Counted from the stretch's first letter, positions 51,747 to 61,377 are shown. The stretch is DNA of 64,000 bases from Acerihabitans sp015654925 (GCF_047324175.1 NZ_CP178732.1:2852001-2916000), one strand, 5' to 3'. Numbers and translations are program-made. The notes: generated from the letters alone by a model not told the origin.

Positions 51747-54700
51747 CAAATGATCTCCAGTAGCGCCTGTAGCGGATGACGAATGCCCTCTCCTTCGATG
51801 CGCTTGACCTGGCTGCGGCAAGAGTAGCCGGTGGCCAGGCAGCGGGCGTGCGGCAGGCGTTGCAGGGCCTGCTGCCATGACAGGGCGTAAATACCGCGCG
51901 AGTTTTCCAGGTTGGCGCTTTCGTGGCCGTAGGTGCCCGCCATGCCGCAACAGCCGACGCTCACGGTCTCAAGCGTCGCGCCGAAGCGGGCGAAAATGGA
52001 CGCCCACTGCTGGCCGCTGGCCGGCAATTCGGTGGCTTCCGTACAATGGCCAAGCAGATACCAGGGAGCGGCGGAAAGGGTCTGCGTCGTCGCTGGCTGT
52101 GGTCCGGCCGGTCGAGTGATTTCCGCTTCAGCCGCCGCGGCGGAGGCCGCTAAAGCAGGCTGGGCGGTCGCGTCAGGTGACACCGTCACTGGTGACTGCG
52201 CCGGTGCCGATAAGAGCGCAGGCGCGGCTGCTACAGGCGCCGCCGCACCGCCCGCCGGCAGCGTCATAAGCCATTCATGTACCAGCAGCACCTTAAAATC
52301 CCCACGGGCGTCGGCGAGTATCTCGCGGTATTCGTCGCGATAGCAGAGCACCAGCGCCGGGTCCACCCCGACCATCGGCAGGCCCAGACGCGCGGTACGG
52401 TTAAGGAAATCGGCGGTTTTGGCGGCGGTTTTGGCGAAGCGCTGTAAAAAGCCCTTGATATGCTGGGCTTTGCCATTGGGCGAAAACGGCAGCAATACCG
52501 GTCGATATCCCAGTTTTTCCACCAGCAGGACAAAATCGGCGACCACGTCGGCATCATAAAAACTGGTGAAGGGGTCCTGCACGATCAAAACATAATCCCG
52601 CCGCTGGCCGGCGGTCATCCGTTCCAGTTGCTCAAGGGTCACCCCGCTTGTCCGCCGGCCGGCCAGGCGGGCGCGTAACGGCGGTGCGGACAGCAGCGGC
52701 AAATCCACCATGCCGATGCGCGCGCGGCCGAGTTCCCGCAGCCACGGTTGTTTAAGGAAAAAGTTAAACAGCCGCGGGGCGCGGGCCATCAGCGGCGCAT
52801 AACCTTCCACGCCCGCCACCAAATGATCGCGCACCGGGCGCAGATAACGCGTGTGATAGAGCTGGAGAAAACGGGAGCGGAAACCCGGCACATCTATTTT
52901 TATCGGACATTGTGTCGAGCAGGCTTTACAGGCCAGGCAGCCGGACATGGCCATTTTGACTTCGTGGGAAAAATCGTACTCGCCGCTCGCCGCCCGCAGG
53001 CTGTTGCGCGTTCGGCTGACCAGATCGCGCAGCGTGGCCATGCCGGTCGGCAGGTTTTTCTCCAGCAACAGCGGATCGACCCCTTGCTCCGCCAGCAAAC
53101 GCAGCCATTCCCGCACCAGGGTGGCGCGGCCTTTGGGGGAATGAATACGATTGCCGGTAATTTTCATCGAGGGGCACATGGGGCTGCGGGCGTCAAAATT
53201 AAAACACAGGCCATTACCGTTGCAATCCAGCGCGCCGCGAAAAGAACCGCGCACCGCCAGCGGAATTTGCCGATCGAAGGTGCCGCGTTTGACCGCATCG
53301 ATGGTTTTCATCGGCGCCAGGCTATCCACCGGCGAACAAATTTTGCCGGGATTCAGCCGGTTACCGGCGTCAAAGGCCGATTTGATCAGCCGCAGTTCGT
53401 GATAAAGGACATCGCCGAAAAACGCCGGGCTGTATTCGGCGCGAAAACCTTTGCCGTGCTCGCCCCATAGCAGGCCGCCGTATTTGGCGGTAAGCGCCAC
53501 GATGCTATCCGACAGCCGCTTCATCACCATTTCCTGCGCCGGATCGCACATATCCAGCGCCGGACGCACATGGAGCACCCCGGCGTCCACATGGCCAAAC
53601 ATGCCATAACTAAGATGATTATCATCCAGCAATTGACGGAATTCGTTGATATAATCGGCTAAATGCTCAGGGGGCACGCAGGTATCCTCAGCGAAGGGAA
53701 TAGGCTTGGCGCTGCCCTTGCTGTTGCCCAGCAGTCCCACCGCTTTTTTGCGCATGGCGTAAATTCTTTCGATGCCGGCCAATCGATCGCAGATTTGATA
53801 GCCGATCACGCCGTCTTGCCCCTGCGCCATCAGATTATCAAGTCCAAGGCAAAGGTCGGCGAGCTGGCGCCCGATAAGTTCGGCATCGTCGCCGGCGAAT
53901 TCCACGATATTCAGCCCCAGCACCTCACGGCCCGGCACATCCGCGATCAAATCGCGCACCGAGTGCCAGACGATATCTTCCCGCGCCAGGTTCAGCACCG
54001 TCGAGTCCACCGTTTCAACCGAAAGCGCATGGGCCCGCAGCATAAACGGCGCATTGCGTAGCGCCGAATTAAACGAATCATATTTCACATTCACCAGCCG
54101 GCGCACTTTGGGCAGCGGAGTGATATCCAGGCGGGCCTCGGTAATAAACGCCAGGGTGCCTTCGGAGCCGGTCAGAATGCGCGTCAGGTCAAAAGTTTGC
54201 AGGTCGTCGCTATAGACATGGCGTAAATCGTAGCCGGTAAGAAACCGGTTCAGCTTGGGGAATTTTGCCAGAATCAGCCCGCGCTGCTCCCGGCAGCGTT
54301 CCAGCACCGTGCGATAAATCCGCCCGACCGGATTATCCTGCGCGGCCAATTGCTCCGCCTGGGCGGTAGGCATCGCCTGGGTATCGAGCAGCTCGCCGCC
54401 CATCAGCACCGCCCGGATGCCCAGGACATGATCGGAGGTTTTGCCATAGACCAGCGAACCCTGCCCCGACGCATCGGTATTGATCATCCCGCCCAGGGTG
54501 GCGCGATTACTGGTGGACAACTCGGGGGCGAAAAAATAGCCCAGCGGGCGCAGGTACTCGTTGAGCTGGTCTTTGATCACCCCCGCCTCGACCCTGACCC
54601 AACCCTGCTGCGGGTCCACTTCCAGGATGCGGTTCATATAGCGCGACATATCCACGACGATGCCGGTATTAAGCGCCTGGCCATTGGTGCCGGTGCCGCC

Positions 54701-54955
54701 GCCGCGCGGGGTAAAAGCCAGCGCGGCGAAGCGCGGGTCGTGCGCCAGACGGCTAATCAGCGCCACATCGGCGGTATGGCGCGGAAAGACCACCGCGTCG
54801 GGCAACAACTGGTAAATGCTATTATCGGTGGCCATGGTGAGCCGGTCGGCATAGGTGGTGGCCGTGTCGCCGGTAAAGCCGCTGAGTTTGAGGGTGTTGA
54901 TAAAATCAATTACCGGCTGCGCCAGTCCCGGCGCCTGCGAAATCTGTGGGATCAT
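51746..54955 (-). CDS. ydiJ: FAD-linked oxidoreductase YdiJ, with Fe-S and CCG domains
   Basis: This 1069-residue flavo-Fe-S dehydrogenase matches E. coli YdiJ (1018 residues), a D-2-hydroxyacid (2-hydroxyglutarate) dehydrogenase-like protein. Domains in order are: FAD-binding PCMH (FTPRGGGTGTNGQALN near residue 80), FAD-oxidase C, ferredoxin motif CLACKACSTQCPIKID near residue 675, and CCG domain (VGCCGMAGTYGH near the end). Residues about 899-963 are an Ala/Pro/Thr-rich low-complexity insert where E. coli has a short linker. The ATG at 54955 (MIPQISQAPG) aligns with E. coli; a frame extension to 55033 is not conserved. Confidence 0.94.
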   Translation of the reverse strand: MIPQISQAPGLAQPVIDFINTLKLSGFTGDTATTYADRLTMATDNSIYQLLPDAVVFPRHTADVALISRLAHDPRFAALAFTPRGGGTGTNGQALNTGIVVDMSRYMNRILEVDPQQGWVRVEAGVIKDQLNEYLRPLGYFFAPELSTSNRATLGGMINTDASGQGSLVYGKTSDHVLGIRAVLMGGELLDTQAMPTAQAEQLAAQDNPVGRIYRTVLERCREQRGLILAKFPKLNRFLTGYDLRHVYSDDLQTFDLTRILTGSEGTLAFITEARLDITPLPKVRRLVNVKYDSFNSALRNAPFMLRAHALSVETVDSTVLNLAREDIVWHSVRDLIADVPGREVLGLNIVEFAGDDAELIGRQLADLCLGLDNLMAQGQDGVIGYQICDRLAGIERIYAMRKKAVGLLGNSKGSAKPIPFAEDTCVPPEHLADYINEFRQLLDDNHLSYGMFGHVDAGVLHVRPALDMCDPAQEMVMKRLSDSIVALTAKYGGLLWGEHGKGFRAEYSPAFFGDVLYHELRLIKSAFDAGNRLNPGKICSPVDSLAPMKTIDAVKRGTFDRQIPLAVRGSFRGALDCNGNGLCFNFDARSPMCPSMKITGNRIHSPKGRATLVREWLRLLAEQGVDPLLLEKNLPTGMATLRDLVSRTRNSLRAASGEYDFSHEVKMAMSGCLACKACSTQCPIKIDVPGFRSRFLQLYHTRYLRPVRDHLVAGVEGYAPLMARAPRLFNFFLKQPWLRELGRARIGMVDLPLLSAPPLRARLAGRRTSGVTLEQLERMTAGQRRDYVLIVQDPFTSFYDADVVADFVLLVEKLGYRPVLLPFSPNGKAQHIKGFLQRFAKTAAKTADFLNRTARLGLPMVGVDPALVLCYRDEYREILADARGDFKVLLVHEWLMTLPAGGAAAPVAAAPALLSAPAQSPVTVSPDATAQPALAASAAAAEAEITRPAGPQPATTQTLSAAPWYLLGHCTEATELPASGQQWASIFARFGATLETVSVGCCGMAGTYGHESANLENSRGIYALSWQQALQRLPHARCLATGYSCRSQVKRIEGEGIRHPLQALLEII

Positions 54956-55266
54956 TGACTCTGGGCCTGCTGTTCGATGATGAATGGGTTCGGCATCACG
55001 GTTTTTTGAGGGTGCGTATGATTGTTTTATCATATTTCTTTTTGTCGTGCGCCGTTGCCGAAGAAAAATCTTCGCCTATGCTAGGTTAGCGCCCTGACGC
55101 CCCGGTGCGAATGCTCCCGCGCCCCCGGGTTAAACTTTTTGCGCCGGTCTGTCAAAAAACCGTGAAATAACGCATTATTATGGCTGTTGCTGACGAACGG
55201 ATTTATTTTTGCCGCTCTATGTCATACCGCTTTGACCAGCCTGTTAACTGAGGTGAAAACTTTTTG
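54956..55266. other. ydiJ/ydiK divergent intergenic region
   Basis: This 311-bp gap has no gene. It must hold both promoters; I see no motif that I would name. Confidence 0.4.
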
Positions 55267-56367
55267 ATGGATTACCCGCGTCAACTGCTTGATCTGCCAA
55301 GGATGCTGTTTAGCGTAACGTTTATTGCGCTCATGACATTGGCCTGCTTTTGGGTCGTGCAACCGTTTATCCTGGGATTTGCCTGGGCCAGCATGGTGGT
55401 CATCGCCACCTGGCCGCTATTGATCAAATTACAAAACTTGCTTTGGGGGCGACGCTCGCTGGCGGTGGTCGTCATGACCATATTGCTGCTATTGTTGTTT
55501 GTGCTGCCGGTTTCCATCCTGATCAGCAGCGTCATCGATAACAGCGCCCCGCTGATCGCCTGGGCCACACAGCCCAACCGCCTGACGTTGCCCACCCTGC
55601 ATTGGCTCCGTGACGTGCCTCTGGTCGGTCATAAATTATATTCCGGCTGGCAAACCATGATTTCCGGCGGCGGCGGCCCCCTGGTCAATAAGATACAGCC
55701 GTATATCGGCCAATCGGCCACCTGGCTATTATCCCAGGTGGCGCAGGTGGGCAGTTTCCTGATTCACTGCGGCCTGATGATTTTATTTAGCGTACTGCTC
55801 TATATCCGGGGCGAGCGCGTGGCGCTGGCGGTGCGCCATTTTGCCATTCGCCTGGGCGCCGAGCGCGGCGACGCCTCGGTGCTGCTGGCGGCGCAAGCCA
55901 TCCGCGCGGTGGCGCTGGGCGTGGTGCTCACCGCCATTGTGCAGTCGGTGCTGGGCGGTATCGGGCTGGCGGTTTCCGGCATCCCGCTGGCGACGATTCT
56001 GACCATTGTGATGTTTATCCTCTGCATCGCCCAATTAGGCCCGCTGCCGGTACTGATTCCCGCCATGATATGGCTTTACTGGAGCGGCGACACCACCTGG
56101 GGCACCGTCCTGCTGGTTTGGAGCTGCGTGGTGGGAACCCTGGATAATATCCTGCGGCCGATATTTATCCGTATGGGCGCGGACTTGCCGATCCTGCTGG
56201 TGCTGTGCGGCGTTATCGGCGGGTTGCTGGCGTTTGGCATGATTGGCCTGTTTATCGGGCCGGTGGTGCTGGCGGTATCTTACCGGCTGATTTTCGCCTG
56301 GGTGCACGAAGCGCCGCCGCCGACGGAAATACACGACCCCGAAAAACATTTAAGCGATCTTACCTGA
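55267..56367 (+). CDS. ydiK: AI-2E family transporter YdiK
   Basis: This 366-residue inner-membrane protein of the AI-2 exporter/UPF0118 family has about eight helices. VVQPFILGFAWASMVVIATWP, the IRAVALGVVLTAIVQSVLGGIG block and GTLDNILRPIFIRMGADLPI match E. coli YdiK; substrate unknown. ATG 55267 is listed, but a TTG directly before it (55264) has better spacing (8 bases) to GAGGTG and may be the true start. It lies upstream of rprA, as in E. coli. Confidence 0.92.
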   Translation: MDYPRQLLDLPRMLFSVTFIALMTLACFWVVQPFILGFAWASMVVIATWPLLIKLQNLLWGRRSLAVVVMTILLLLLFVLPVSILISSVIDNSAPLIAWATQPNRLTLPTLHWLRDVPLVGHKLYSGWQTMISGGGGPLVNKIQPYIGQSATWLLSQVAQVGSFLIHCGLMILFSVLLYIRGERVALAVRHFAIRLGAERGDASVLLAAQAIRAVALGVVLTAIVQSVLGGIGLAVSGIPLATILTIVMFILCIAQLGPLPVLIPAMIWLYWSGDTTWGTVLLVWSCVVGTLDNILRPIFIRMGADLPILLVLCGVIGGLLAFGMIGLFIGPVVLAVSYRLIFAWVHEAPPPTEIHDPEKHLSDLT

Positions 56368-56407
56368 TACTCGTAGGGCTGAAAATAAAACAAATGATGC
56401 CGCAATC

Positions 56408-56437
56408 TCAGGCTCCCGACGGGAGCCTGATTATTTT
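56408..56437 (+). terminator. Terminator of ydiK
   Basis: A 10-bp perfect stem (TCAGGCTCCC and complement) with loop GAC is followed by TTATTTT. Confidence 0.85.
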
Positions 56438-56518
56438 ACCGGTCATAGTACGCCAAGGTCGTGCAATGTTTAAATAAGTACGATCGGGCGCTGCGCAAAT
56501 TAGCCTTTTATTTGCTAT

Positions 56519-56532
56519 TCAGAGGATTCTTA
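56519..56532 (+). promoter_or_regulatory. Predicted RcsB box for rprA
   Basis: TCAGAGGATTCTTA matches the RcsB box TAAGAATATTCCTA at 10 of 14 positions and lies about 40 bp upstream of the predicted RprA start, as in E. coli. A -10 such as TAATAT is at 56553-56558. Confidence 0.6.
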
Positions 56533-56565
56533 ATGACGAAGCTCACCTCAATTAATATTATTAGC

Positions 56566-56668
56566 CCATCAATTAACTCAACTCACTGATTTTACATCAA
56601 GGTTTCCCCTGAGTTAAATGAATTGCTGTGTGTAGTCTTTGCCCGTCTCATAGGATGGGCTTTTTTTT
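56566..56668 (+). ncRNA. rprA: RprA small regulatory RNA
   Basis: The 3' half is almost identical to E. coli RprA. CCCCTGAG (56606-56613) is the conserved pairing segment, GAATTGCTGTGTGTAGTCTT follows, and a terminator GCCCGTC...GATGGGC with eight T ends it. The position after ydiK is the same. RprA activates rpoS translation and is induced by the Rcs system; Hfq binding is expected. The 5' 40 bases are diverged. Instead of the E. coli 5' hairpin, TTAACTCA (56573-56580) can pair with TGAGTTAA (56610-56617), partly covering the seed. The 5' end is estimated. Confidence 0.85.
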
Positions 56669-56766
56669 ATTTTTTTCCGCGCTCCTGATGAATCCTTACC
56701 CTGAATAGGGCGGTTGCGCCGGTCAAATTTTATAAATTCACCGTTTAGAAAAAATGCGAGATAAAT

Positions 56767-56796
56767 AAAAAAGCCGGCGGACCGGCCGGCTTTTTT
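56767..56796 (-). terminator. Terminator of ppsA
   Basis: GCCGGC arms around GGACCG are flanked by six A and six T, which makes a good intrinsic terminator on the minus strand and possibly on both. Confidence 0.85.
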
Positions 56797-56832
56797 CCTG
56801 CTGCATTTCCTGTTTCAAATAATGGGCCGATA

Positions 56833-59208
56833 TTACAGCTTGGCCAAACTTAGCCAGGTTTTAACCACCGTATCCGGATTAAGGGACAGGCTGTCAATGC
56901 CCTGTTCCATCAGCCAGGCCGCGAAATCCTCATGATCCGACGGTCCCTGACCGCAAATGCCGACATATTTCCCTTGCTGTTTGGCTGCCGCGATAGCCAT
57001 GGACAACAAGGCTTTGACCGCCTCGTCGCGCTCGTCAAACAGTTCCGATACCAGGCCGGAATCGCGGTCCAGGCCCAGGGCCAGCTGGGTCATGTCGTTC
57101 GAACCGATGGAGAAACCGTCGAAATGCTGTAAAAACTGCTCCGCCAGCAGCGCATTGGAAGGGATTTCACACATCATGATGATTTTCAGCCCCTGTTCGC
57201 CGCGCTTAAGACCCTGGCGAGCCAGTTCGTCCACCACCGCTTTACCCTGTGCTACCGTGCGTACGAAGGGGATCATGATTTCCACATTGGTCAATCCCAT
57301 ATCATTGCGCACCCGTTTGATGGCATCGCATTCCAGGGCGAAACAGGCTTTGAAATTCGCGGAAACATAACGGCCGGCGCCGCGAAAACCGAGCATCGGA
57401 TTTTCTTCGTCGGGCTCGTAGCGTTCGCCGCCCAGCAAATTGGCATATTCATTGGATTTAAAATCGGACAGCCGCACTATCACCCGTTTGGGCCAGAATG
57501 CCGCCGCCAGCGTGGAAACCCCTTCGGTCAGCCGGGCGATATAATACTCTTTCGGGCTGTCGTAGCCTTGGATCATATCGTTGATTTCCTGCTGCAGCTT
57601 AGGCGTTTGATCGTCGAACTCCAACAGGGCCCGGGGATGGACGCCGATCATACGATTAATGATAAACTCCAGCCGCGCAAGGCCCACCCCGTCATTGGGC
57701 AAACCGGCGAAGTCGAACGCCCGGTCGGGATTGCCGACGTTCATCATGATTTTCAGCGGCAACTCCGGCATCCGATCGATTTCCGAACTGTTGACGGCAA
57801 AATCGAGCAACTCCTGGTAGACATACCCCGTATCCCCTTCGGCGCAGGAGACGGTGACATTCTGCCCTTCGGCGATACGCTCGGTGGCGTCGCCGCAGCC
57901 GACCACGGCGGGAATGCCCAGCTCGCGGGCGATAATGGCCGCATGGCAGGTTCGCCCCCCGCGATTGGTGACAATAGCCGCGGCCTTTTTCATGATCGGC
58001 TCCCAGTCGGGGTCGGTCATATCGGTCACCAGCACATCGCCGGCCTCGACCCGGTTCATTTCGCTGATGTCATGGATGATTTTTACCGGGCCGGCGCCGA
58101 TGCGATGGCCGATGGCCCGGCCTTCAATCAGGACCTCGCCGCGCGCCTTAAGCTGGTAGCGTTCCATGACCTGGCCGCGCGAGCGCACCGTTTCTGGCCG
58201 GGCCTGCACGATAAACAGCTGGCCGGTATGGCCGTCTTTGGCCCATTCAATATCCATGGGGCGTTTATAGTGCTGCTCGATTTGCAACGCCTGGCGGGCA
58301 AGATCCTGTACTTCTTCGTCGGTAAGCGCGAAGCGGCGGCGTTCGTTTTCCGGCACATCCTCGATTCTTACCTGCTTGCTGTGTTCCTGGCTATCGGCAT
58401 AAACCATGCGGATTTTTTTCGAGCCGATATTACGCCGCACTATCGCAGGCCGGCCGGCCTGCAGAGTAGGTTTATGCACATAAAATTCGTCGGGGTTGAC
58501 CGCGCCCTGCACCACCATTTCGCCCAGGCCGTAAGCGGCGGTGATAAATACCACTCGATCGAAACCGGACTCGGTATCGATGGTGAACATCACGCCGGCC
58601 GCGGCCAGGTCGGAACGTACCATGCGCTGCACGCCGGCGGACAGCGCCACGCCGCGGTGATCATACCCCTGGTGCACCCGGTAGGAGATGGCCCGATCGT
58701 TAAACAAGGAAGCGTAGACGTGCTTAATGGCGGTCATGACCGCGTCGATGCCCTGGACGTTAAGAAAGGTTTCCTGCTGGCCGGCGAACGAAGCGTCGGG
58801 CATATCTTCCGCGGTAGCGGACGAACGTACGGCAAAGGAAGCCTCGTCGTCATCCTTGGACAATTGCTGGTAAGCGGCACTGATGGCGGCCTGCAGCTCG
58901 GGCTGAAACGGGGTATCGATAATCCATTGCCGGATTTGCTGGCCGGCCTGGGACAATTCACCGATATCATCAATGTCGGTGCGATCCAGTAATTCATAGA
59001 TACGCTGATTAATGCCGCTTTGATTAAGAAAATCATTAAACGCCTTGGCCGTAGTGGCAAAACCGTTCGGCACAGAGACGCCAAGGGCGGATAAGTGCGT
59101 AATCATTTCTCCCAGGGACGCATTTTTGCCGCCAACGCGCTCAACATCATGCATGCCGAGTTGGTCGTACCATAATACGCTATCTGAATCATTATCAGTT
59201 TGAGACAT
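56833..59208 (-). CDS. ppsA: Phosphoenolpyruvate synthase
   Basis: This 791-residue gluconeogenic enzyme converts pyruvate and ATP to PEP, AMP and phosphate. It has an N-terminal ATP-grasp domain (VGGKNASLGEMI near residue 24), the central phosphohistidine domain GRTCHAAIIARELGIPAVVGC with the catalytic His near residue 420, and a C-terminal TIM barrel (IGSNDMTQLALGLDRDSG). AAGGAAG precedes the ATG at 59208; upstream frame is not conserved. It is divergent from its own regulator ppsR, with a Cra site between. Confidence 0.96.
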   Translation of the reverse strand: MSQTDNDSDSVLWYDQLGMHDVERVGGKNASLGEMITHLSALGVSVPNGFATTAKAFNDFLNQSGINQRIYELLDRTDIDDIGELSQAGQQIRQWIIDTPFQPELQAAISAAYQQLSKDDDEASFAVRSSATAEDMPDASFAGQQETFLNVQGIDAVMTAIKHVYASLFNDRAISYRVHQGYDHRGVALSAGVQRMVRSDLAAAGVMFTIDTESGFDRVVFITAAYGLGEMVVQGAVNPDEFYVHKPTLQAGRPAIVRRNIGSKKIRMVYADSQEHSKQVRIEDVPENERRRFALTDEEVQDLARQALQIEQHYKRPMDIEWAKDGHTGQLFIVQARPETVRSRGQVMERYQLKARGEVLIEGRAIGHRIGAGPVKIIHDISEMNRVEAGDVLVTDMTDPDWEPIMKKAAAIVTNRGGRTCHAAIIARELGIPAVVGCGDATERIAEGQNVTVSCAEGDTGYVYQELLDFAVNSSEIDRMPELPLKIMMNVGNPDRAFDFAGLPNDGVGLARLEFIINRMIGVHPRALLEFDDQTPKLQQEINDMIQGYDSPKEYYIARLTEGVSTLAAAFWPKRVIVRLSDFKSNEYANLLGGERYEPDEENPMLGFRGAGRYVSANFKACFALECDAIKRVRNDMGLTNVEIMIPFVRTVAQGKAVVDELARQGLKRGEQGLKIIMMCEIPSNALLAEQFLQHFDGFSIGSNDMTQLALGLDRDSGLVSELFDERDEAVKALLSMAIAAAKQQGKYVGICGQGPSDHEDFAAWLMEQGIDSLSLNPDTVVKTWLSLAKL

Positions 59209-59287
59209 CTGCGTCTTCCTTTTATTACTTATAATGGAATAGGGTAATGCCAATATTAATGCCGGTATTGATGACCATCTTGAGCGT

Positions 59288-59293
59288 AGCATA
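59288..59293 (-). promoter_or_regulatory. Predicted ppsA promoter -10
   Basis: TATGCT on minus gives a start near 59281, with the Cra site centred near -40. This fits activation by Cra, as known for E. coli ppsA. Confidence 0.4.
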
Positions 59294-59314
59294 AACCTCC
59301 ATGCTTAGGCCCAG

Positions 59315-59328
59315 GGTGAATCGTGCCA
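59315..59328 (+). promoter_or_regulatory. Predicted Cra (FruR) operator at ppsA
   Basis: GGTGAATCGTGCCA agrees with the Cra consensus (RSTGAAWCSNTHHW) at 13 of 14 positions. Cra activates ppsA in E. coli. Confidence 0.65.
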
Positions 59329-59374
59329 GCCCGAAAAATCAGAGTTTGCCGCAACGACAAGCCAGGAGTGGTCT

Positions 59375-60196
59375 ATGGAACGAAGCGTTTTTTTCATCTC
59401 CGATGGCACCGCCATCACCGCGGAAGTGGTCGGCCATGCGGTGCTATCCCAATTTCCGGTGTCCACCGCCAGCTTCACCCTGCCCTTTGTAGAGACCGAA
59501 ACCAGGGCGCTGGCGGTCAAGGAACAGATCAATGCGATCCATAAGCAAAGCGGTCTGCGCCCGCTGGTGTTTTATTCTATTGTTTCGCCGGTGATCCGCA
59601 CCATTGTCGAAAGCAGCGATGGATTTTGCCAGGACGTGGTACAGGCGCTGGTGGCCCCGCTGCAACAGGAACTGGGACTGTCCCCCGATCCGGTGGCCCA
59701 CCGCACCCATGGACTGACCGCCACTAATCTCACCAAATACGATGCGCGCATCGCGGCGATTGATTACACCCTGGCCCACGATGACGGTATTTCCCTGCGT
59801 AATCTCGATCAGGCGCAAATCATCCTGCTGGGCGTGTCCCGCTGCGGGAAAACCCCTACCAGTATTTATCTGGCCATGCAGTACGGTATCCGCGCCGCCA
59901 ATTATCCGTTTATCGCCGACGATATGGACAATTTGCGTTTACCGGCCGCGTTAAAACCGTTTCACGATAAGCTGTTCGGCTTAACTATCGACCCCGAACG
60001 CCTGGCGGCTATCCGCGATGAACGCCTTAATAACAGCCAATACGCCTCCCTGCGGCAGTGCCGGCTCGAAATTAATGAAGTCGAGTCATTGTTTCGCAAC
60101 AATCAAATTCGTTATCTCAACTCCACCAATCATTCCGTTGAAGAGATAGCCACTAAAATAATGGATTTATTAGGAATGAACCGGCGCATGTACTAG
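59375..60196 (+). CDS. ppsR: PEP synthetase regulatory protein PpsR (bifunctional kinase/pyrophosphorylase)
   Basis: This 273-residue DUF299 enzyme phosphorylates PpsA with ADP to inactivate it and removes the phosphate by phosphorolysis. It has the P-loop-like GVSRCGKTPTSIYLAMQ near residue 152, VFFISDGTAITAEVVGHAVL at the N-terminus and the conserved FGLTIDPERLAAIRDERL. GGAG lies six bases before the ATG. It is four residues shorter than E. coli at the N-terminus. It precedes aroH as in E. coli. Confidence 0.96.
   Translation: MERSVFFISDGTAITAEVVGHAVLSQFPVSTASFTLPFVETETRALAVKEQINAIHKQSGLRPLVFYSIVSPVIRTIVESSDGFCQDVVQALVAPLQQELGLSPDPVAHRTHGLTATNLTKYDARIAAIDYTLAHDDGISLRNLDQAQIILLGVSRCGKTPTSIYLAMQYGIRAANYPFIADDMDNLRLPAALKPFHDKLFGLTIDPERLAAIRDERLNNSQYASLRQCRLEINEVESLFRNNQIRYLNSTNHSVEEIATKIMDLLGMNRRMY
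60190..60196 (+). promoter_or_regulatory. Possible TrpR half-operator before aroH
   Basis: GTACTAG, one perfect half of the trp operator, overlaps the ppsR stop codon. The second half is not recognisable, so repression of aroH by TrpR is uncertain. Confidence 0.25.
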
Positions 60197-60330
60197 CCCA
60201 AGGCCGCAGAACGCCGAGCCGCTGCGCAAAGTCATTATTATTGTTGAAATCATCTGGTTTTGGTTTATTGTGATCGCCATCACTTCCCGGTATTTTCACC
60301 GTTGAGAAGAACACATTTTAGAGATTGTCC

Positions 60331-61377
60331 ATGTTTAACACTGATGAATTGCGCACCAGGCGCATCGGTCGTCTTATCGAGCCCGCAAAATTAGCCGAAT
60401 TATTACCGATCGGCCCTCAGGTGGCGGAAAATGTTACCGGCGCGCGCCATCGTATCGAAAACATCCTGCATGGCCGGGATCAGCGCTTATTGGTGGTGAT
60501 CGGCCCCTGCTCCATTCATGATATCGACGGCGCCATCGACTATGCCCGTCAACTCAATACGCTGCGCCTGCGCTACCAGGATCGTCTGGAAATCGTGATG
60601 CGCACCTATTTTGAAAAACCCCGTACGGTGATTGGCTGGAAAGGCATGATTGCCGACCCGGGCCTCGACGGTACCTTTCGGGTCAACGATGGGCTGGAAG
60701 CGGCGCGGCGTTTATTACTGGCGGTAAATGAATTAGGCATGCCCACCGCCACGGAATTCCTGGATATGGTGGTCGGCCAATACATTGCCGATTTAATTAG
60801 CTGGGGCGCCATCGGCGCGCGCACCACGGAAAGCCAGATCCACCGGGAAATGGCATCGGCGCTGTCCTGCCCGGTCGGGTTCAAAAACGGTACCGACGGC
60901 AACACGCAAATCGCCATTGATGCCATCCGCGCCGCCCGCGCGTCCCATCTGTTCCTCTCCCCCGACAAACAAGGGCAGATGACCATTTACCAGACCGCGG
61001 GCAATCCTTACGGCCATATCATCATGCGCGGCGGCAAGACGCCCAATTACCATGCCGTAGACGTTCTCCAGGCCTGCGAGCATTTGGCCGAGTATGATTT
61101 ACCGCCGCATTTGCTGGTGGATTTCAGCCATGGCAATAGCCAAAAACAGCATCGGCGCCAACTGGACGTGGCAGAGTCGGTTTGCCGCCAGATAAAGGAT
61201 GGTTCACAGCGGGTGGTGGGCATTATGGCGGAAAGTTATCTGGTAGAAGGCTGCCAGACGCCGATCCCCGGCCAGGCGCTAACCTACGGTCAATCGATCA
61301 CTGACGCCTGCCTGGGCTGGGAAGATAGCGAAAAACTGCTGGCTATGCTGGCGGCCGCGGTGGATAGCCGTTTCTAA
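60331..61377 (+). CDS. aroH: DAHP synthase, tryptophan-sensitive AroH type
   Basis: This 348-residue enzyme condenses PEP and erythrose 4-phosphate, the first step of aromatic synthesis. VIGPCSIHD with the metal-ligand Cys near residue 61, MRTYFEKPRTVIGWKGMI, GARTTESQIHREMASALSCP and DFSHGNSQKQHRRQ are intact. The N-terminus MFNTDELRT aligns with E. coli AroH when ATG 60331 is used; a TTG two codons upstream is possible. Assignment to the Trp-sensitive isozyme rests on similarity and on the ppsR-aroH synteny. Confidence 0.93.
   Translation: MFNTDELRTRRIGRLIEPAKLAELLPIGPQVAENVTGARHRIENILHGRDQRLLVVIGPCSIHDIDGAIDYARQLNTLRLRYQDRLEIVMRTYFEKPRTVIGWKGMIADPGLDGTFRVNDGLEAARRLLLAVNELGMPTATEFLDMVVGQYIADLISWGAIGARTTESQIHREMASALSCPVGFKNGTDGNTQIAIDAIRAARASHLFLSPDKQGQMTIYQTAGNPYGHIIMRGGKTPNYHAVDVLQACEHLAEYDLPPHLLVDFSHGNSQKQHRRQLDVAESVCRQIKDGSQRVVGIMAESYLVEGCQTPIPGQALTYGQSITDACLGWEDSEKLLAMLAAAVDSRF

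Noticed and set aside
57568..58992. 474-codon open frame on plus, antisense to ppsA
   Set aside because: It lies wholly within the conserved ppsA and has no recognisable motif.
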